A DNA stretch of 64,000 bases from assembly GCA_019744815.1 (NCBI GenBank), contig JAIEUA010000012.1:124001-188000 (forward strand), in the 5' to 3' direction. The notes beneath the pieces are model-generated. The model did no database searches and had not been told where the DNA came from. It saw only the letters and a program-made list of their open reading frames with translations. A program made the position numbers and the translations under genes. The DNA is from Phycisphaerales bacterium (GTDB taxonomy: Bacteria > Planctomycetota > Phycisphaerae > Phycisphaerales > UBA1924). This document shows, one piece after another, positions 26,227 to 34,998 of the stretch (position 1 is its first letter; each line of letters begins with the position of its first letter).

Positions 26227-26427
26227 TCATCCCCCGCCCACCAGCGTCACGATCTCGACGCGGTCGCCTTCCTTGAGCGTGGTCTCGGGATGCTTTCGGA
26301 ACGGGACCAGTTCAGCGTTCACCTCTGCCGCACAGGCCTTGCCGGCCAGCCCAAGCGTCTCGATGAGCGTCCGCACCGTGGCATTCGGCGGCAGCTCGCG
26401 AGTTTCTCCGTTGACCGTTACCCGCAT
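26227..26427 (-). CDS. thiS: Sulfur carrier protein ThiS
   Basis: 66 residues, the usual length. It is a ubiquitin-fold protein whose C-terminal Gly-Gly is thiocarboxylated and gives sulfur to ThiG. The sequence has MRVTVNGETRELPPNATVRT at the start, a central LAGKACAAEVNAELV and the end EGDRVEIVTLVGGG, so the essential Gly-Gly is present. It is transcribed toward thiG. No ribosome site is evident before the ATG, and no TPP-riboswitch sequence was seen in the upstream 160 bp. Confidence 0.9.
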   Translation of the reverse strand: MRVTVNGETRELPPNATVRTLIETLGLAGKACAAEVNAELVPFRKHPETTLKEGDRVEIVTLVGGG

Positions 26428-26591
26428 GCCGGAGTCTAGAGCCAACCCGCCGAGGGACGTGAAAGCGCTTGCATCGCAAGGGGTTGGACCCAGAATCACG
26501 CGGTAACCCAAACAAAGTCCATTCCCTACTCATTTCTACGGAATATCGCTTGCATGAACCGACGCCTTCCGGCACAATACGGAGTAGGAGT

Positions 26592-27578
26592 ATGAGAGAG
26601 GCCTTTGCCCATTCCGCCGGGCGGGTCGAACGGAACACCACGCCGGTGACTCTGTTCGCATTCGCGCTGCTGACCAACGCTTGTGCGTGGGTGGTTGCTG
26701 CGCCCGCGACTTCGCAGGCGATCTCGGCGAACGCCATCTCGATCTCCACACCCGCGAGCCCCGCCTTGGGTTTCCTCGGGACGGTGCACCTGGATGCGCC
26801 GGATCTCGATCTGGTGGTCACCGCCCCGTTGAGCGATCGCGACGGACTCCCCGCCCGCACCGCCGCCAAGCTCGAGGACACGCAGACGTTCGCCCTCCGC
26901 GAGAAGACCGAGCTTGCCGTCAACGCCAACTACTTCGGCTGGCTGGGCAAGAAAGCCAACGGCGAGCCCGCCGAGATCCTCGGCGCGTGCGTGAGCAACT
27001 CGCAGGTCCTTTCGCCCGCTCGCGTCTACGAAGGAATCCCCGACCCCGCGCTCGCCTTTTTCGTTGATCCAGCGGGCGGCGTGGTCGCCAAGATCGGTCG
27101 CCTCACAAACGAAGACCTCCAAGGCGCCATCGCGGCGGTGGCCGGTATCGGCGCGTCGGCCACAACGCCACTCAACGGCTCCTTGATCGTGACCGACGGC
27201 AAGAACACCGGCGATCAGGCCCGTGTCGAGCCGGAGAAACGCCATCCCCGCACCGCGGTGGGTGTCTCTCCCGACGGCAAGACGCTCTACGTCGTCGTCA
27301 TCGACGGCCGCCAGCCGGATCACAGCGTCGGCGTCACGCTCCCCGAGCTCGCCGACTACTTCCTCTCGATCGGGGCGACCAACGCTGTCAACCTGGACGG
27401 CGGTGGCTCCTCCGCGTTCATCTACACGCCGGCGACCGGCGATGCACTCATCAACAAGCCCAGCGACGGGAAGTTCCGCCCCGTCGCCGTCAACCTCGGT
27501 TTCCGCCCGAGGGTGAACAGCGGCCCCGCGGATGGTGTCCCCAAGCCCGAGGCCAAGCCCGCTGGAGCGAGCCGCTGA
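26592..27578 (+). CDS. Phosphodiester glycosidase (NAGPA/DUF2233) family protein, exported
   Basis: 328 residues from the ATG at 26592, preceded by GGAGTAGGAG. A membrane/signal segment follows a short basic leader (TPVTLFAFALLTNACAWVVA). The DUF2233/NAGPA domain is recognised by AVNANYFGWLG, HPRTAVGVSPDGKTLYVVVI DGR and the closing AVNLDGGGSSAF. Mammalian NAGPA removes GlcNAc from phosphodiesters, and bacterial relatives act on teichoic-acid or exopolysaccharide phosphodiesters. Substrate here is unknown. It is divergent from thiS and is followed by a hairpin. Confidence 0.82.
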   Translation: MREAFAHSAGRVERNTTPVTLFAFALLTNACAWVVAAPATSQAISANAISISTPASPALGFLGTVHLDAPDLDLVVTAPLSDRDGLPARTAAKLEDTQTFALREKTELAVNANYFGWLGKKANGEPAEILGACVSNSQVLSPARVYEGIPDPALAFFVDPAGGVVAKIGRLTNEDLQGAIAAVAGIGASATTPLNGSLIVTDGKNTGDQARVEPEKRHPRTAVGVSPDGKTLYVVVIDGRQPDHSVGVTLPELADYFLSIGATNAVNLDGGGSSAFIYTPATGDALINKPSDGKFRPVAVNLGFRPRVNSGPADGVPKPEAKPAGASR

Positions 27579-27583
27579 GGGTC

Positions 27584-27610
27584 GCCCGCGCGTACACGTG
27601 TCGCGCGGGC
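27584..27610. repeat. GC-rich hairpin after the phosphodiester glycosidase gene
   Basis: GCCCGCGCG (27584-27592) pairs with CGCGCGGGC (27602-27610) over a 9-base loop that contains the palindrome ACACGTGT. It begins 5 bases after the stop. No T-run follows, so it could be a factor-dependent end or an mRNA-stabilising hairpin. Confidence 0.55.
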
Positions 27611-27669
27611 CTGATTCGAAAACCCGTTTCGTGGAAACTGGTTTTTACTGGTTTGAAGGAGATAGAGAG

Positions 27670-28761
27670 ATGAAGACTTCCGTTCTGACGCTGGCCGCCG
27701 TGGCCGGCCTCGCCGCCGCCTCACAAGCCGCGGTTATCAACCTGTCGCTGATCAAGACCATCGACACCTCGAGCACCGCGACCGCCGGCAACGCTCAGTA
27801 TGTCGGCACCAACGTCTCCGGCATCGCCTGGAACGGCACCGACCTGTGGGTCGGCGGCTACAACGGCGGCGCCGCGAACCTGAACACCGGCATCGCCAAG
27901 TACGACGGCACCAGCAACACCTGGGGCGCCTCGTTCGGCAACCTCGCCACCGCCAACAGCCGCGGCATCACCGGCCTCGCCATCAAGGGCAACAACCTCG
28001 CCGCCGCCTGGGACAACGGCGCCAACAGCGTGAACTCCGTCCGCTCGTTCAACGCCACCACCGGCGCCCAGAACTGGGCCACCGGCGGTGCCACGCCCGA
28101 CGCGTCCCGTCGCGGCATGGGCGGCGTTGCGTTTGATCCTGGTGCGATCGGCGGCGGCACGTCCGCTGGCTCGGTCTCCTACCTCGCGCCGGGTTCGGGC
28201 CGCCGTCACTCTTTGGACGCGAGCACCGGCAACTACAACTACGGCCAGAACGCCGGCGGCATCGTCAACTTCGCTGCCGCCAGCACCACCTGGCGCGGGC
28301 ACGCCTTCGACCCCGCGACCGGCGACCTCTACACCCGCGAGTCCAACCGCGTCGGTAAGGCCGTCCGCACGGGCGACAACACCTTCGCGACCCAGACCGT
28401 GATCGTCGCCAACACCACCACGTCCATCGTCGACAACGAGAACATCGCGTTCGTCAACTCCAGCGCCTACGGCAGCTTCTTGATCTTCAACGACCGCAAC
28501 GTCGCCTCGCCGGGTCAGCTCGCCTCCGTCGTCCTCAAGGCCTCGGACCTCTCGGGCAACCTGCACACCCTGAACTTCGGCGCGTTCTCGTTCCTCAGCG
28601 GCAACGGCGCGTACTCCTTCGCCTTCGATGCCGGCACGCAGACCCTCGCCATCAGCGACTTTGCGAACCGCAACGTCTACATCTTCGCCGTCCCCACCCC
28701 GGGCACGGCCGCCCTCCTCGGCCTCGGCGGCCTGATCGTCGCCCGCCGTCGTCGGGCCTGA
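27670..28761 (+). CDS. Secreted beta-propeller-like protein with C-terminal PEP-CTERM-type sorting tail
   Basis: 363 residues. GAAGGAG precedes the ATG at 27670; the signal peptide is KTSVLTLAAVAGLAAASQAA. The body consists of repeated short strands (VSGIAWNGTDLWVGGYNGGA, ITGLAIKGNNLAAAWDNGAN, AFDPATGDLYTRESNRVG) that look like WD/SMP-type propeller blades. The end is VPTPGTAALLGLGGL followed by VARRRR, that is a VPTPG motif, a membrane segment and an Arg cluster. This matches PEP-CTERM-like exosortase sorting signals. The protein is probably exported and processed by an exosortase that is not encoded in this window. A strong terminator follows. Confidence 0.85.
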   Translation: MKTSVLTLAAVAGLAAASQAAVINLSLIKTIDTSSTATAGNAQYVGTNVSGIAWNGTDLWVGGYNGGAANLNTGIAKYDGTSNTWGASFGNLATANSRGITGLAIKGNNLAAAWDNGANSVNSVRSFNATTGAQNWATGGATPDASRRGMGGVAFDPGAIGGGTSAGSVSYLAPGSGRRHSLDASTGNYNYGQNAGGIVNFAAASTTWRGHAFDPATGDLYTRESNRVGKAVRTGDNTFATQTVIVANTTTSIVDNENIAFVNSSAYGSFLIFNDRNVASPGQLASVVLKASDLSGNLHTLNFGAFSFLSGNGAYSFAFDAGTQTLAISDFANRNVYIFAVPTPGTAALLGLGGLIVARRRRA

Positions 28762-28824
28762 TCGCGGAACGGCCTGACTCGTCAGTCGTTTCCACGTCAC
28801 GACCAGAATGGGTTTTCACTCTCG

Positions 28825-28858
28825 GAGCCCGGCCCCTCGGCCGGGCTCTTTTTCTTTT
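28825..28858 (+). terminator. Rho-independent terminator
   Basis: GAGCCCGGCC (28825-28834) pairs with GGCCGGGCTC (28839-28848), a 10-bp stem with a 4-base loop, followed by TTTTTCTTTT. It ends the sorting-tail protein gene. Confidence 0.88.
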
Positions 28859-29295
28859 CCTGCGCCGAGCCGGGGCATGGGCGATCTGATGGAGAGCCCC
28901 GGATTCGGAAAGCGGCCTCGTCGTGAGAGACCAAACAAAATGCGATCGACATCGTCCCCGCGTGCAAAAAACCTCAGGTATTTTTCCCACGGTTCGTCTC
29001 TTTCTGGTATCTTGACGTAGGGAGAGATGGGGAAGTCAGTCAAAGACGAGGGGACCGGGCGCTCGCCTTGGCCTCGTCTGAATCGGATCGTGCCGCACGT
29101 CACAACTCGAAACACAGCGGTGTGCGGCAGCGTGACCGGGGAGTGACAGTCTCAGAGAAATGAAACACTCCGCAGTTTCCCTGAGAGAATCGGATCCGGT
29201 TGCCGAAGAACGATGTGGAAGCACGGCGAAGACAGCGGAACGACGGGACCGTCAGACGAAAGCATCACACGGGATGCATCACGAGGAGCGAAGTC
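28859..29295. other. Gene-free stretch with lower GC and one inverted repeat
   Basis: Between the terminator and the prepilin gene there are about 440 bases without a convincing gene. The DNA is visibly less GC-rich (runs such as AAAAAACC and TATTTTTCCC). CTCAGAGAAA (29151-29160) and TTTCCCTGAG (29176-29185) are near-perfect inverted arms with a 15-base loop. TGGTATCTT (29005-29013) resembles an extended -10. These may form the control region of the prepilin gene. Confidence 0.4.
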
Positions 29296-30306
29296 ATGAG
29301 GACGAACTGTCAACGGAACAAAGGCTTCACGCTCATCGAGCTATTGATCGTGATCGCGATCATCGCCTTGTTGATCGGGATCTTGTTGCCGGCGCTTGGG
29401 AAAGCGAGGGACTCGGCACGCGGGCTGCAGTGCATGTCGAACGTCCGTAGCCTGGGCCAGGCGATGCTCCTCTATGGCAACGACTACAAGGGGGATTTCC
29501 CGCCAGCCGTGACCGTGGGCGGCACGCTGACCGAGGCGCAGAAGCTCGACGACCGCATCGCCTCGGTCGAGTGGTACGCAACGACCCGAATCGGCCGCTA
29601 CCTACCGAACATTTCCGCCGACCCAATCCAAAGTGGTCCGCCGACCGTCACGGGCCCGGTGATGCGATGCCCGAATCATCCGAGCGGCGAACGGTCGTAC
29701 ACCATCAATTTCTGGACAACTAGTGCGATCAGGAGCGGGTCCGGGGCGACGGCAAAGTGGACGAAGCCGGGCACAGAGGCGACAAAGACGACGGCGAAGC
29801 TCAAAGGTGGTCGAGTCTTCAACATCAACGGCGAGGAACCGAGCCGGCTGATGCTGTTCTCCGAAGCATGGGGATTGCAGGCGTTGAAGGGGGACAACGG
29901 GTACTCGTGGGCCACGAGGCTCCACATCGGTTCTGGAATGGGGGCGAAGCAGCTGGTAGGAGAGCGCTTCGGCGCGTTCCTAGGGCCGAGCGAGATATCA
30001 ACCGAGCAAATGGATGGTTCGACTCCCGGAATTCCGATCAGTCCGGAGGTCGACGGTCCGACCCGGGGCGCTGGCAAGTGGCTGCCAGTACAAAGCTATA
30101 TCCCGTACTACAGGCATCCGCGAGCGCGCACGCGACTCACGGACATCAAGGGTTCGGCCATGATGGTCTTCTTGGACGGCCACGCCGGGCCGCAGGCGCC
30201 GCAGGATCTGTTCAACAGCGACAAAGACTCCGGACCGACGGCGGGCTTCAGCACGTTCAAGGTGCTTTGGTCGGCGTTGGACCGCGAGATCGACGTCACC
30301 AAGTGA
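29296..30306 (+). CDS. Type II secretion/pilin-like protein with prepilin N-terminal cleavage-methylation motif
   Basis: 336 residues; GAGGAG lies 7 bases before the ATG. The start is a short basic leader then GFTLIELLIVIAIIALLIGI, the type IV prepilin signal cut after Gly with N-methylation of Phe. LPALGKARDSARGLQCMSNV continues the family pattern. The C-terminal half includes MMVFLDGHAG, similar to the end of DUF1559-type planctomycete pseudopilins. The rest lacks known domains. It should be inserted in the inner membrane by its helix and be processed by a prepilin peptidase. Base composition is lower in GC than neighbours. Confidence 0.85.
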   Translation: MRTNCQRNKGFTLIELLIVIAIIALLIGILLPALGKARDSARGLQCMSNVRSLGQAMLLYGNDYKGDFPPAVTVGGTLTEAQKLDDRIASVEWYATTRIGRYLPNISADPIQSGPPTVTGPVMRCPNHPSGERSYTINFWTTSAIRSGSGATAKWTKPGTEATKTTAKLKGGRVFNINGEEPSRLMLFSEAWGLQALKGDNGYSWATRLHIGSGMGAKQLVGERFGAFLGPSEISTEQMDGSTPGIPISPEVDGPTRGAGKWLPVQSYIPYYRHPRARTRLTDIKGSAMMVFLDGHAGPQAPQDLFNSDKDSGPTAGFSTFKVLWSALDREIDVTK

Positions 30307-30329
30307 TTGCTGGTGAACGAAATTGAACC

Positions 30330-30358
30330 AGGCCCGTCAATCGGCGGGCCTTTCGTTT
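30330..30358 (+). terminator. Terminator after the pilin-like gene
   Basis: AGGCCCG (30330-30336) pairs with CGGGCCT (30345-30351) over an 8-base loop, followed by TTCGTTTTG. It starts 23 bases after the stop. Confidence 0.7.
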
Positions 30359-30402
30359 TGAGTACATTCACCAGGTACGTCGACGGCAACCAGACGATCC
30401 GG

Positions 30403-30430
30403 AGCGATGGTGAGACGAAGAGCCATCGCT
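30403..30430. promoter_or_regulatory. Inverted repeat upstream of the dockerin-tailed gene
   Basis: AGCGATGG (30403-30410) and CCATCGCT (30423-30430) are perfect 8-base arms with a 12-base loop, about 130 bases before the likely start of the next gene. It could be an operator or a leader structure; no partner is known. Confidence 0.3.
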
Positions 30431-30558
30431 AAGTGGCCATCAAGACTGAACATGCAGCGTTCATGGAGACCTGATAGTCTCACATGTGGCGGATGGAGGC
30501 ATGGATCGAGAACCGTGCGCCAACCGCGCGAACTCGCTCGTGGGTTGGGAGGTGCTCA

Positions 30559-32007
30559 TTGCATATTCGTCTTTGCAGGTTGGCTCAACGGGGTTTCGTC
30601 ATCGCGTTGCTGGGGTGGGGGGGGGTAGCGATAGCACAAGATTGCCCATGCGGCATCGGGATGAGGATTGATGGTCAGCTCTTGATGACGACGGTCGGCG
30701 GCAGCGCGTCACTGTCTCTGAATCAAAAAAGCGCCGTCGCAGAACTCGTCTATCTCCGTACGCTGCAAAACTGTCCAGAGTGCATCATCGTATCGAGTCT
30801 TGCTAACAGCGGTATTGACTCAGCTTTCGTTGATTTTGGAAACATCAGCGCCTGTGGCTTCTTCGCTGGCGGAAATCCACAGATCGAAGCACTGGCTTTT
30901 TTCTCATGGGAACCACCAGGCGCTGTTTACGGGTTCACAACGACGTCGGCTGGAGCAACGTCGCCATCGCCGTGTCTTGCTTCTTTGAATACGTCAGCGT
31001 CAGGGACCGCCAACGGCACGCTCACGGTCTCGGCAGCTGCAACCGTCTTTTTCACGACCGAGTTGTCGATCGCGGTCAAGTCCGGATGTGGGGACAATTA
31101 TTTCGATGACGACGCTTGCTACGGATCAGCACGTTCGAGGCGCACTCTTGCGTCGCAGAGCGGACTTCAACGAGTGATTGTTGAGCAGCCCGTTCCCGGC
31201 GGGAACGCGGTTCGGCGGACGATCGCACTCGTAGATGGTCGTTGGGCCGCAGGTTCGGGGGTAACTCTGGTTGAGGGTCCGAACTACGGCGACGACCCGG
31301 GAGAGCTCAAGCAAACAGTCCAAGCGACGATGAACTCGCCGTCGATCTCATTCGGCATCGGTAACCACTCAATCCCACTGTCTCCTGTGACATATGTGGT
31401 GCGTGACGCCCAGTACGACTACAACCAAGACGGGCGATTCGATGCCGCGGACCGAGACGGTCTCCAGACGCTGATCAACAGTGCCCCGTTAAACATGATT
31501 CTGGCGTTTGATGAGCCTGCGTTGGTTGCTCGCTTAAATGTGGCTGTGTCTGGAAATGAGCCGACGTCACCGGCCCAACAAGTGTTGGACCAAGCGGACG
31601 TGGATTTCCTGAGCGACTTGCTGGACCTTAATCTGGCGACACCTCCTTTTGGCGACTTCAATCAGGACGGCTGCCTCACCTGCGCCGACGCGATCCACTC
31701 ACCCTCGGTGGTTTCTTCAACGTTCAACAACGTGCAGGCGGGCAACCCGCTCTACCTGCTCGAACTCGACAGCAATCTCGACGGCACGCTCGACAGCACT
31801 GACAAAGTCGCGTTCTACGCCGCCGTGAATCACTCCGACTTCAACGCCGACGGCATGGTCGATGATGCCGATTTCATAATCTTCGGTGCGTACTACGACT
31901 ACTTGGCACCGGAGGGCGATCAGAACGGCGATGGCATCACCGATGACGCCGATTTCACCATCTTCGCGGCACACTACAACGACTTGGTGTGCCCGTCGTG
32001 CAGCTAA
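30559..32007 (+). CDS. Secreted protein with multiple calcium-loop repeats and C-terminal dockerin-like pair
   Basis: 482 residues from a TTG at 30559, chosen because GGGAGGT lies just upstream and the result is a clean signal peptide (RLAQRGFVIALLGWGGVAIA). The frame is also open to an ATG at 30484, which would bury that signal. The N-terminal two thirds are unrecognised, with Cys-rich ends (QDCPCGIG, NCPECIIVSS). The C-terminal third has several calcium-loop motifs: DYNQDGRFDAADRD, DFNQDGCLTCAD, DSNLDGTLDSTD, DFNADGMVDDADF and DQNGDGITDDADF, ending NDLVCPSCS. The final pair is the dockerin-like tail. Codon use in 30.5-31.7 kb is less GC-rich than the tail region. It is exported; function unknown. 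Confidence 0.78.
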   Translation: MHIRLCRLAQRGFVIALLGWGGVAIAQDCPCGIGMRIDGQLLMTTVGGSASLSLNQKSAVAELVYLRTLQNCPECIIVSSLANSGIDSAFVDFGNISACGFFAGGNPQIEALAFFSWEPPGAVYGFTTTSAGATSPSPCLASLNTSASGTANGTLTVSAAATVFFTTELSIAVKSGCGDNYFDDDACYGSARSRRTLASQSGLQRVIVEQPVPGGNAVRRTIALVDGRWAAGSGVTLVEGPNYGDDPGELKQTVQATMNSPSISFGIGNHSIPLSPVTYVVRDAQYDYNQDGRFDAADRDGLQTLINSAPLNMILAFDEPALVARLNVAVSGNEPTSPAQQVLDQADVDFLSDLLDLNLATPPFGDFNQDGCLTCADAIHSPSVVSSTFNNVQAGNPLYLLELDSNLDGTLDSTDKVAFYAAVNHSDFNADGMVDDADFIIFGAYYDYLAPEGDQNGDGITDDADFTIFAAHYNDLVCPSCS

Positions 32008-32034
32008 GGAACCGTTTCCCGACCCCAGCCCGAC

Positions 32035-32061
32035 AGGCCCGCCCAAGTGGCGGGCCTTTTA
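32035..32061 (+). terminator. Terminator after the dockerin-tailed gene
   Basis: AGGCCCGCC (32035-32043) pairs with GGCGGGCCT (32049-32057) over a 5-base loop, followed by TTTAC. It lies between the stop codon and the next start, which supports the GTG at 32089 as that gene's start. Confidence 0.75.
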
Positions 32062-32076
32062 CTTGCCCAACAACGC

Positions 32077-32082
32077 TATTCT
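32077..32082 (+). promoter_or_regulatory. Possible -10 of a leaderless AddB-like transcript
   Basis: TATTCT ends 6 bases before the GTG at 32089. No ribosome site is visible. The box follows directly after a terminator, so a new promoter is expected here. Confidence 0.35.
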
Positions 32083-32088
32083 GCCCTC

Positions 32089-34998
32089 GTGACGCTTCGC
32101 CGCTCCGAACTTGATCCCTCGCTCCTCGCAATCGCATCCTCGCGGCTGGTGTCGTTGTACTCCACCTCAGACCTCGGCGGCGGGGTGGACATGGCTCGCG
32201 TCTGCGTCGTCACGCCGGGTCGGCGGCTCGGTCGCCTGCTGCAGCGTCGCCTTGCCGAGCTCGCGGCCGCACAGTCACGCTGGTTCTCTCCGCCGCGGTT
32301 GATCACGCCGGTGCAGATCGCGGACGCCGTGCTCGGCCTGGGCGATCTTCCGCCCGCGGGCACCACGCCGCGGGCGCTGGCGTGGAAGCTCGCCCTCAGC
32401 GAGATTGGTGCTGAGGACGCCGAACGCATCGTGGGGACGCGTGGCAGGAATGCCAGAGAGTCGGTGAGCCTCGACGATGGGCGCTGGCTGGACGACACGG
32501 TGTCCAAGCTGGCCCGCGCGATGGTGCTGGCTGCGGAGGTGCCGACACGGTGTGCCGCGGTTTCCGCTCGGGGCGAGCACGAACGCTGGGAAGCGCTCGA
32601 TCGGTTGCGCGAGCGGTACGAATCGATCCTGCGCCGCGCGGGCCTGTGCGATCAGCGGCTGGACCAGTTGCGCCGCCTGCGGCTCGCGACCAGCGGCCAG
32701 CCCGTTCCCCTCGCCGATGATGCTCCCGAGGCCATCGTGCTGGTGGGCGTGCTCGAGCTGGATCGGGCGGCTCGGGAAGCGATCGAACTCTTCCGAGGGG
32801 CCGCGACTTCTCGGCGAGCATCGGAACCAACTTCGGGAGTCCGTTCGTCGAGCACGCGCCTTCCAACGGGTGCGGAAGCCCGAGCGCGGGGGCGTGAGCG
32901 GCTGATTGTGATCTCGGCGGGTGATGGTGTGGGGTTGGACGAACTGGGCACCATCGCGCCGGACCGGCCGCTGTCGGAGCTTTCTCCGGAGCGGGTGCGC
33001 ATCGATCTGCCGGACGAGTGTCTGCTGTGGGCCGCGGGGCCGGCGAGCGCGGCCAGCCTGACGCTCGACACCATCGCGACGTGGAACAGCCAGGGCTTGG
33101 CTGCCTCCGCGAGTGACGTGACGATCTGCTCGCCCGAGCCCGCCTTCACGCAGGAACTCGCGATCGAAGCCGCGGCGGTGCAGGGCCTCAGCATCCACGA
33201 CGCGGCGGGCACCGATCTCTCCGCGACGGGTGCCGGGCGGCTGGTGCACGCCTTGGCGGCGTACCTGAGCCGGCGCGATCGACTGACACTTGTCGCCCTG
33301 TGCAAGCAAGGCCTGGCCACGCGTGCGATCGAAGGTTCGCTCCCAACGAGCGCCGGCGACGACTGGCTGATCCGCCTCGACGAGGCCGCCGCCGCGTCGC
33401 CGCGGGCGCCCGCGGAGAGCCCGACCGGGATCAGCGGCATCGTTGCGACCGGGCTGGGCTCGCTGCTGGCGCTCGAGGACTCGGACGACCGCGAGCGCCC
33501 GCTGACCGAGCAAGCGATCCGACTGGGCCGCATGCTCGGGGCTTTGCTCCAGAGCTGCGAGGACCGCGATCTGGTCGACGGCCTGGCCGGCTCGATCTCC
33601 GAGCTGGGCGGGTGCGAGTCGCTCGCCGGCCCGATGAAGCTGTGCGACGCGGCGGATCTGCTGCTCGAGGTCATGTCCGGCGCGGTGCGAGCGCCCGAGC
33701 CACGGTCCGACGCGGTGGAGGTGCTCGGCTGGCTCGACGCGACCTACGACCCGGCGCCGAACCTCATCCTGCTCGGGTTCAACGCCGGGCTGATGCCGGC
33801 CCGGCCATCTCCCAACGCGTGGCTGAATGAGACGGTGATGGGGGCCCTCGGCATGTTCACCTCCGAGCACACCGCCGCACGCGACACGTACCTGCTGCGT
33901 CACATGCTCGAGGTGCGCCGGGCCACCGGCGCGCTGCGGGCCGTGATCGCACGGACCGATGGCGAGGGCGCGACGCTCTGGCCGAGCCCGCTGGCGTTTG
34001 CGTGCGACGACCAGACCGCGATGCGCCGCGCGCAGCGTGCCGGCGACAAGGACGAGAGCGTTGTGCCGGTTCAGGCGGCCCGCGTGCCACCGGCCGAACG
34101 TCTCACGCCGGGCGCATTCCCGGTCGCGCCGCTGGTCGACAGGCCGATGCCCAGCGAGGTGAGCGTCACCGCGTTCCGGGCGTATCGGGAATCGCCGTAC
34201 ATGTTCTTCCTCCGGCACGTCGCCAAGGTCGAGGAAGCGATCGAGCCCGGGCGGGAGTCGGACTACCGCGATCTTGGAACCCTGGTGCACGAACTCCTGA
34301 GCGCCTTCGCGGGCGGGCCCGAGGCAGCTTCTCGCAACCCCGACCGCATCTTCGAGTGGCTTCGTGAGCGCGCGGACGAGACCCTGCGTGCTTGGCCCCG
34401 ACATCTGGTAACGAGCACGCAGGGCATGCAACAGACCGCGCTTCGCCGTCGGCTGCGCCGATTCGCCCAGATGCAAGCCGCGCACCGCGCCGAGGGTTGG
34501 TCCATCGCCCACACCGAGTGGGAGCCGGCCCAGGAGATCTCGCTCGACACCACGGCCGGGCGGCTGCGTCTCAAGGGTCGCATCGACCGCATCGATCGCC
34601 GCGACGACGAGTTGATGGTCATCGATTACAAGGTCTCCGATGCGGTCAAGGAGGAGAAGGACGCCTTCAAGGTCGGCAAGAAGGGCGCGGCGAACGAGTG
34701 GCTCGATCTGCAACTGCCTCTCTACCGGCACATGCTCACACACTCGGGCGTGTCGGCGAACCGGTGGCGATTGGTGTACTGGTCGCTGTGCGCCGACAAG
34801 AACGGGCCCAAGCTGGTGGAACTGAGCGCCGAGGAGTCGGACCTCCAGGACGCATCGCGCCTCGCCGTCGAGCTGGCCGAGAAGATGCTGCGAGGGGAGT
34901 TCCGCGAGCTGGGCGAGGCGCGAGACCACGGCGGCTCGATCGCGCGATTGGCCGGGCTTCGCCTGCTGGACATCGAGGAAGGAGAGAGCGCGACGTGA
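32089..34998 (+). CDS. AddB-like PD-(D/E)XK nuclease / inactive helicase subunit
   Basis: 969 residues from the GTG at 32089. The first part has the RecB/AddB-like layout without a working Walker A (VVTPGRRLGRLLQRRL). The central segment has ILLGFNAGLMPARPSPNAWL and MLEVRRATGALRAVIARTDG, as in AddB-type inactive helicase domains. The C-terminal nuclease is clear near residue 829: GRIDRIDRRDDELMVIDYKV, with EWLDLQLPLYRHML as the following QxxxY motif. AddB makes double-strand-break end-resection complexes with AddA. The four-cysteine iron-sulfur cluster of Gram-positive AddB is not visible. The stop codon overlaps the start of the AddA-like gene, so translation is probably coupled. Confidence 0.8.
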   Translation: MTLRRSELDPSLLAIASSRLVSLYSTSDLGGGVDMARVCVVTPGRRLGRLLQRRLAELAAAQSRWFSPPRLITPVQIADAVLGLGDLPPAGTTPRALAWKLALSEIGAEDAERIVGTRGRNARESVSLDDGRWLDDTVSKLARAMVLAAEVPTRCAAVSARGEHERWEALDRLRERYESILRRAGLCDQRLDQLRRLRLATSGQPVPLADDAPEAIVLVGVLELDRAAREAIELFRGAATSRRASEPTSGVRSSSTRLPTGAEARARGRERLIVISAGDGVGLDELGTIAPDRPLSELSPERVRIDLPDECLLWAAGPASAASLTLDTIATWNSQGLAASASDVTICSPEPAFTQELAIEAAAVQGLSIHDAAGTDLSATGAGRLVHALAAYLSRRDRLTLVALCKQGLATRAIEGSLPTSAGDDWLIRLDEAAAASPRAPAESPTGISGIVATGLGSLLALEDSDDRERPLTEQAIRLGRMLGALLQSCEDRDLVDGLAGSISELGGCESLAGPMKLCDAADLLLEVMSGAVRAPEPRSDAVEVLGWLDATYDPAPNLILLGFNAGLMPARPSPNAWLNETVMGALGMFTSEHTAARDTYLLRHMLEVRRATGALRAVIARTDGEGATLWPSPLAFACDDQTAMRRAQRAGDKDESVVPVQAARVPPAERLTPGAFPVAPLVDRPMPSEVSVTAFRAYRESPYMFFLRHVAKVEEAIEPGRESDYRDLGTLVHELLSAFAGGPEAASRNPDRIFEWLRERADETLRAWPRHLVTSTQGMQQTALRRRLRRFAQMQAAHRAEGWSIAHTEWEPAQEISLDTTAGRLRLKGRIDRIDRRDDELMVIDYKVSDAVKEEKDAFKVGKKGAANEWLDLQLPLYRHMLTHSGVSANRWRLVYWSLCADKNGPKLVELSAEESDLQDASRLAVELAEKMLRGEFRELGEARDHGGSIARLAGLRLLDIEEGESAT

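Noticed and set aside
26428..26591. TPP riboswitch upstream of thiS
   Set aside because: The conserved CTGAGA and ACCTGATCTGG-type segments of the THI element were not found on the minus strand.
28808..29020. Small plus-strand frame (70 codons) after the sorting-tail gene
   Set aside because: It begins inside a strong terminator and lacks a ribosome site and family motifs.
32275..34929. Minus-strand frame of 884 codons across the AddB-like gene
   Set aside because: Antisense to a gene with clear nuclease motifs; composition is Arg/Gln/His-rich as in GC-driven shadow frames.
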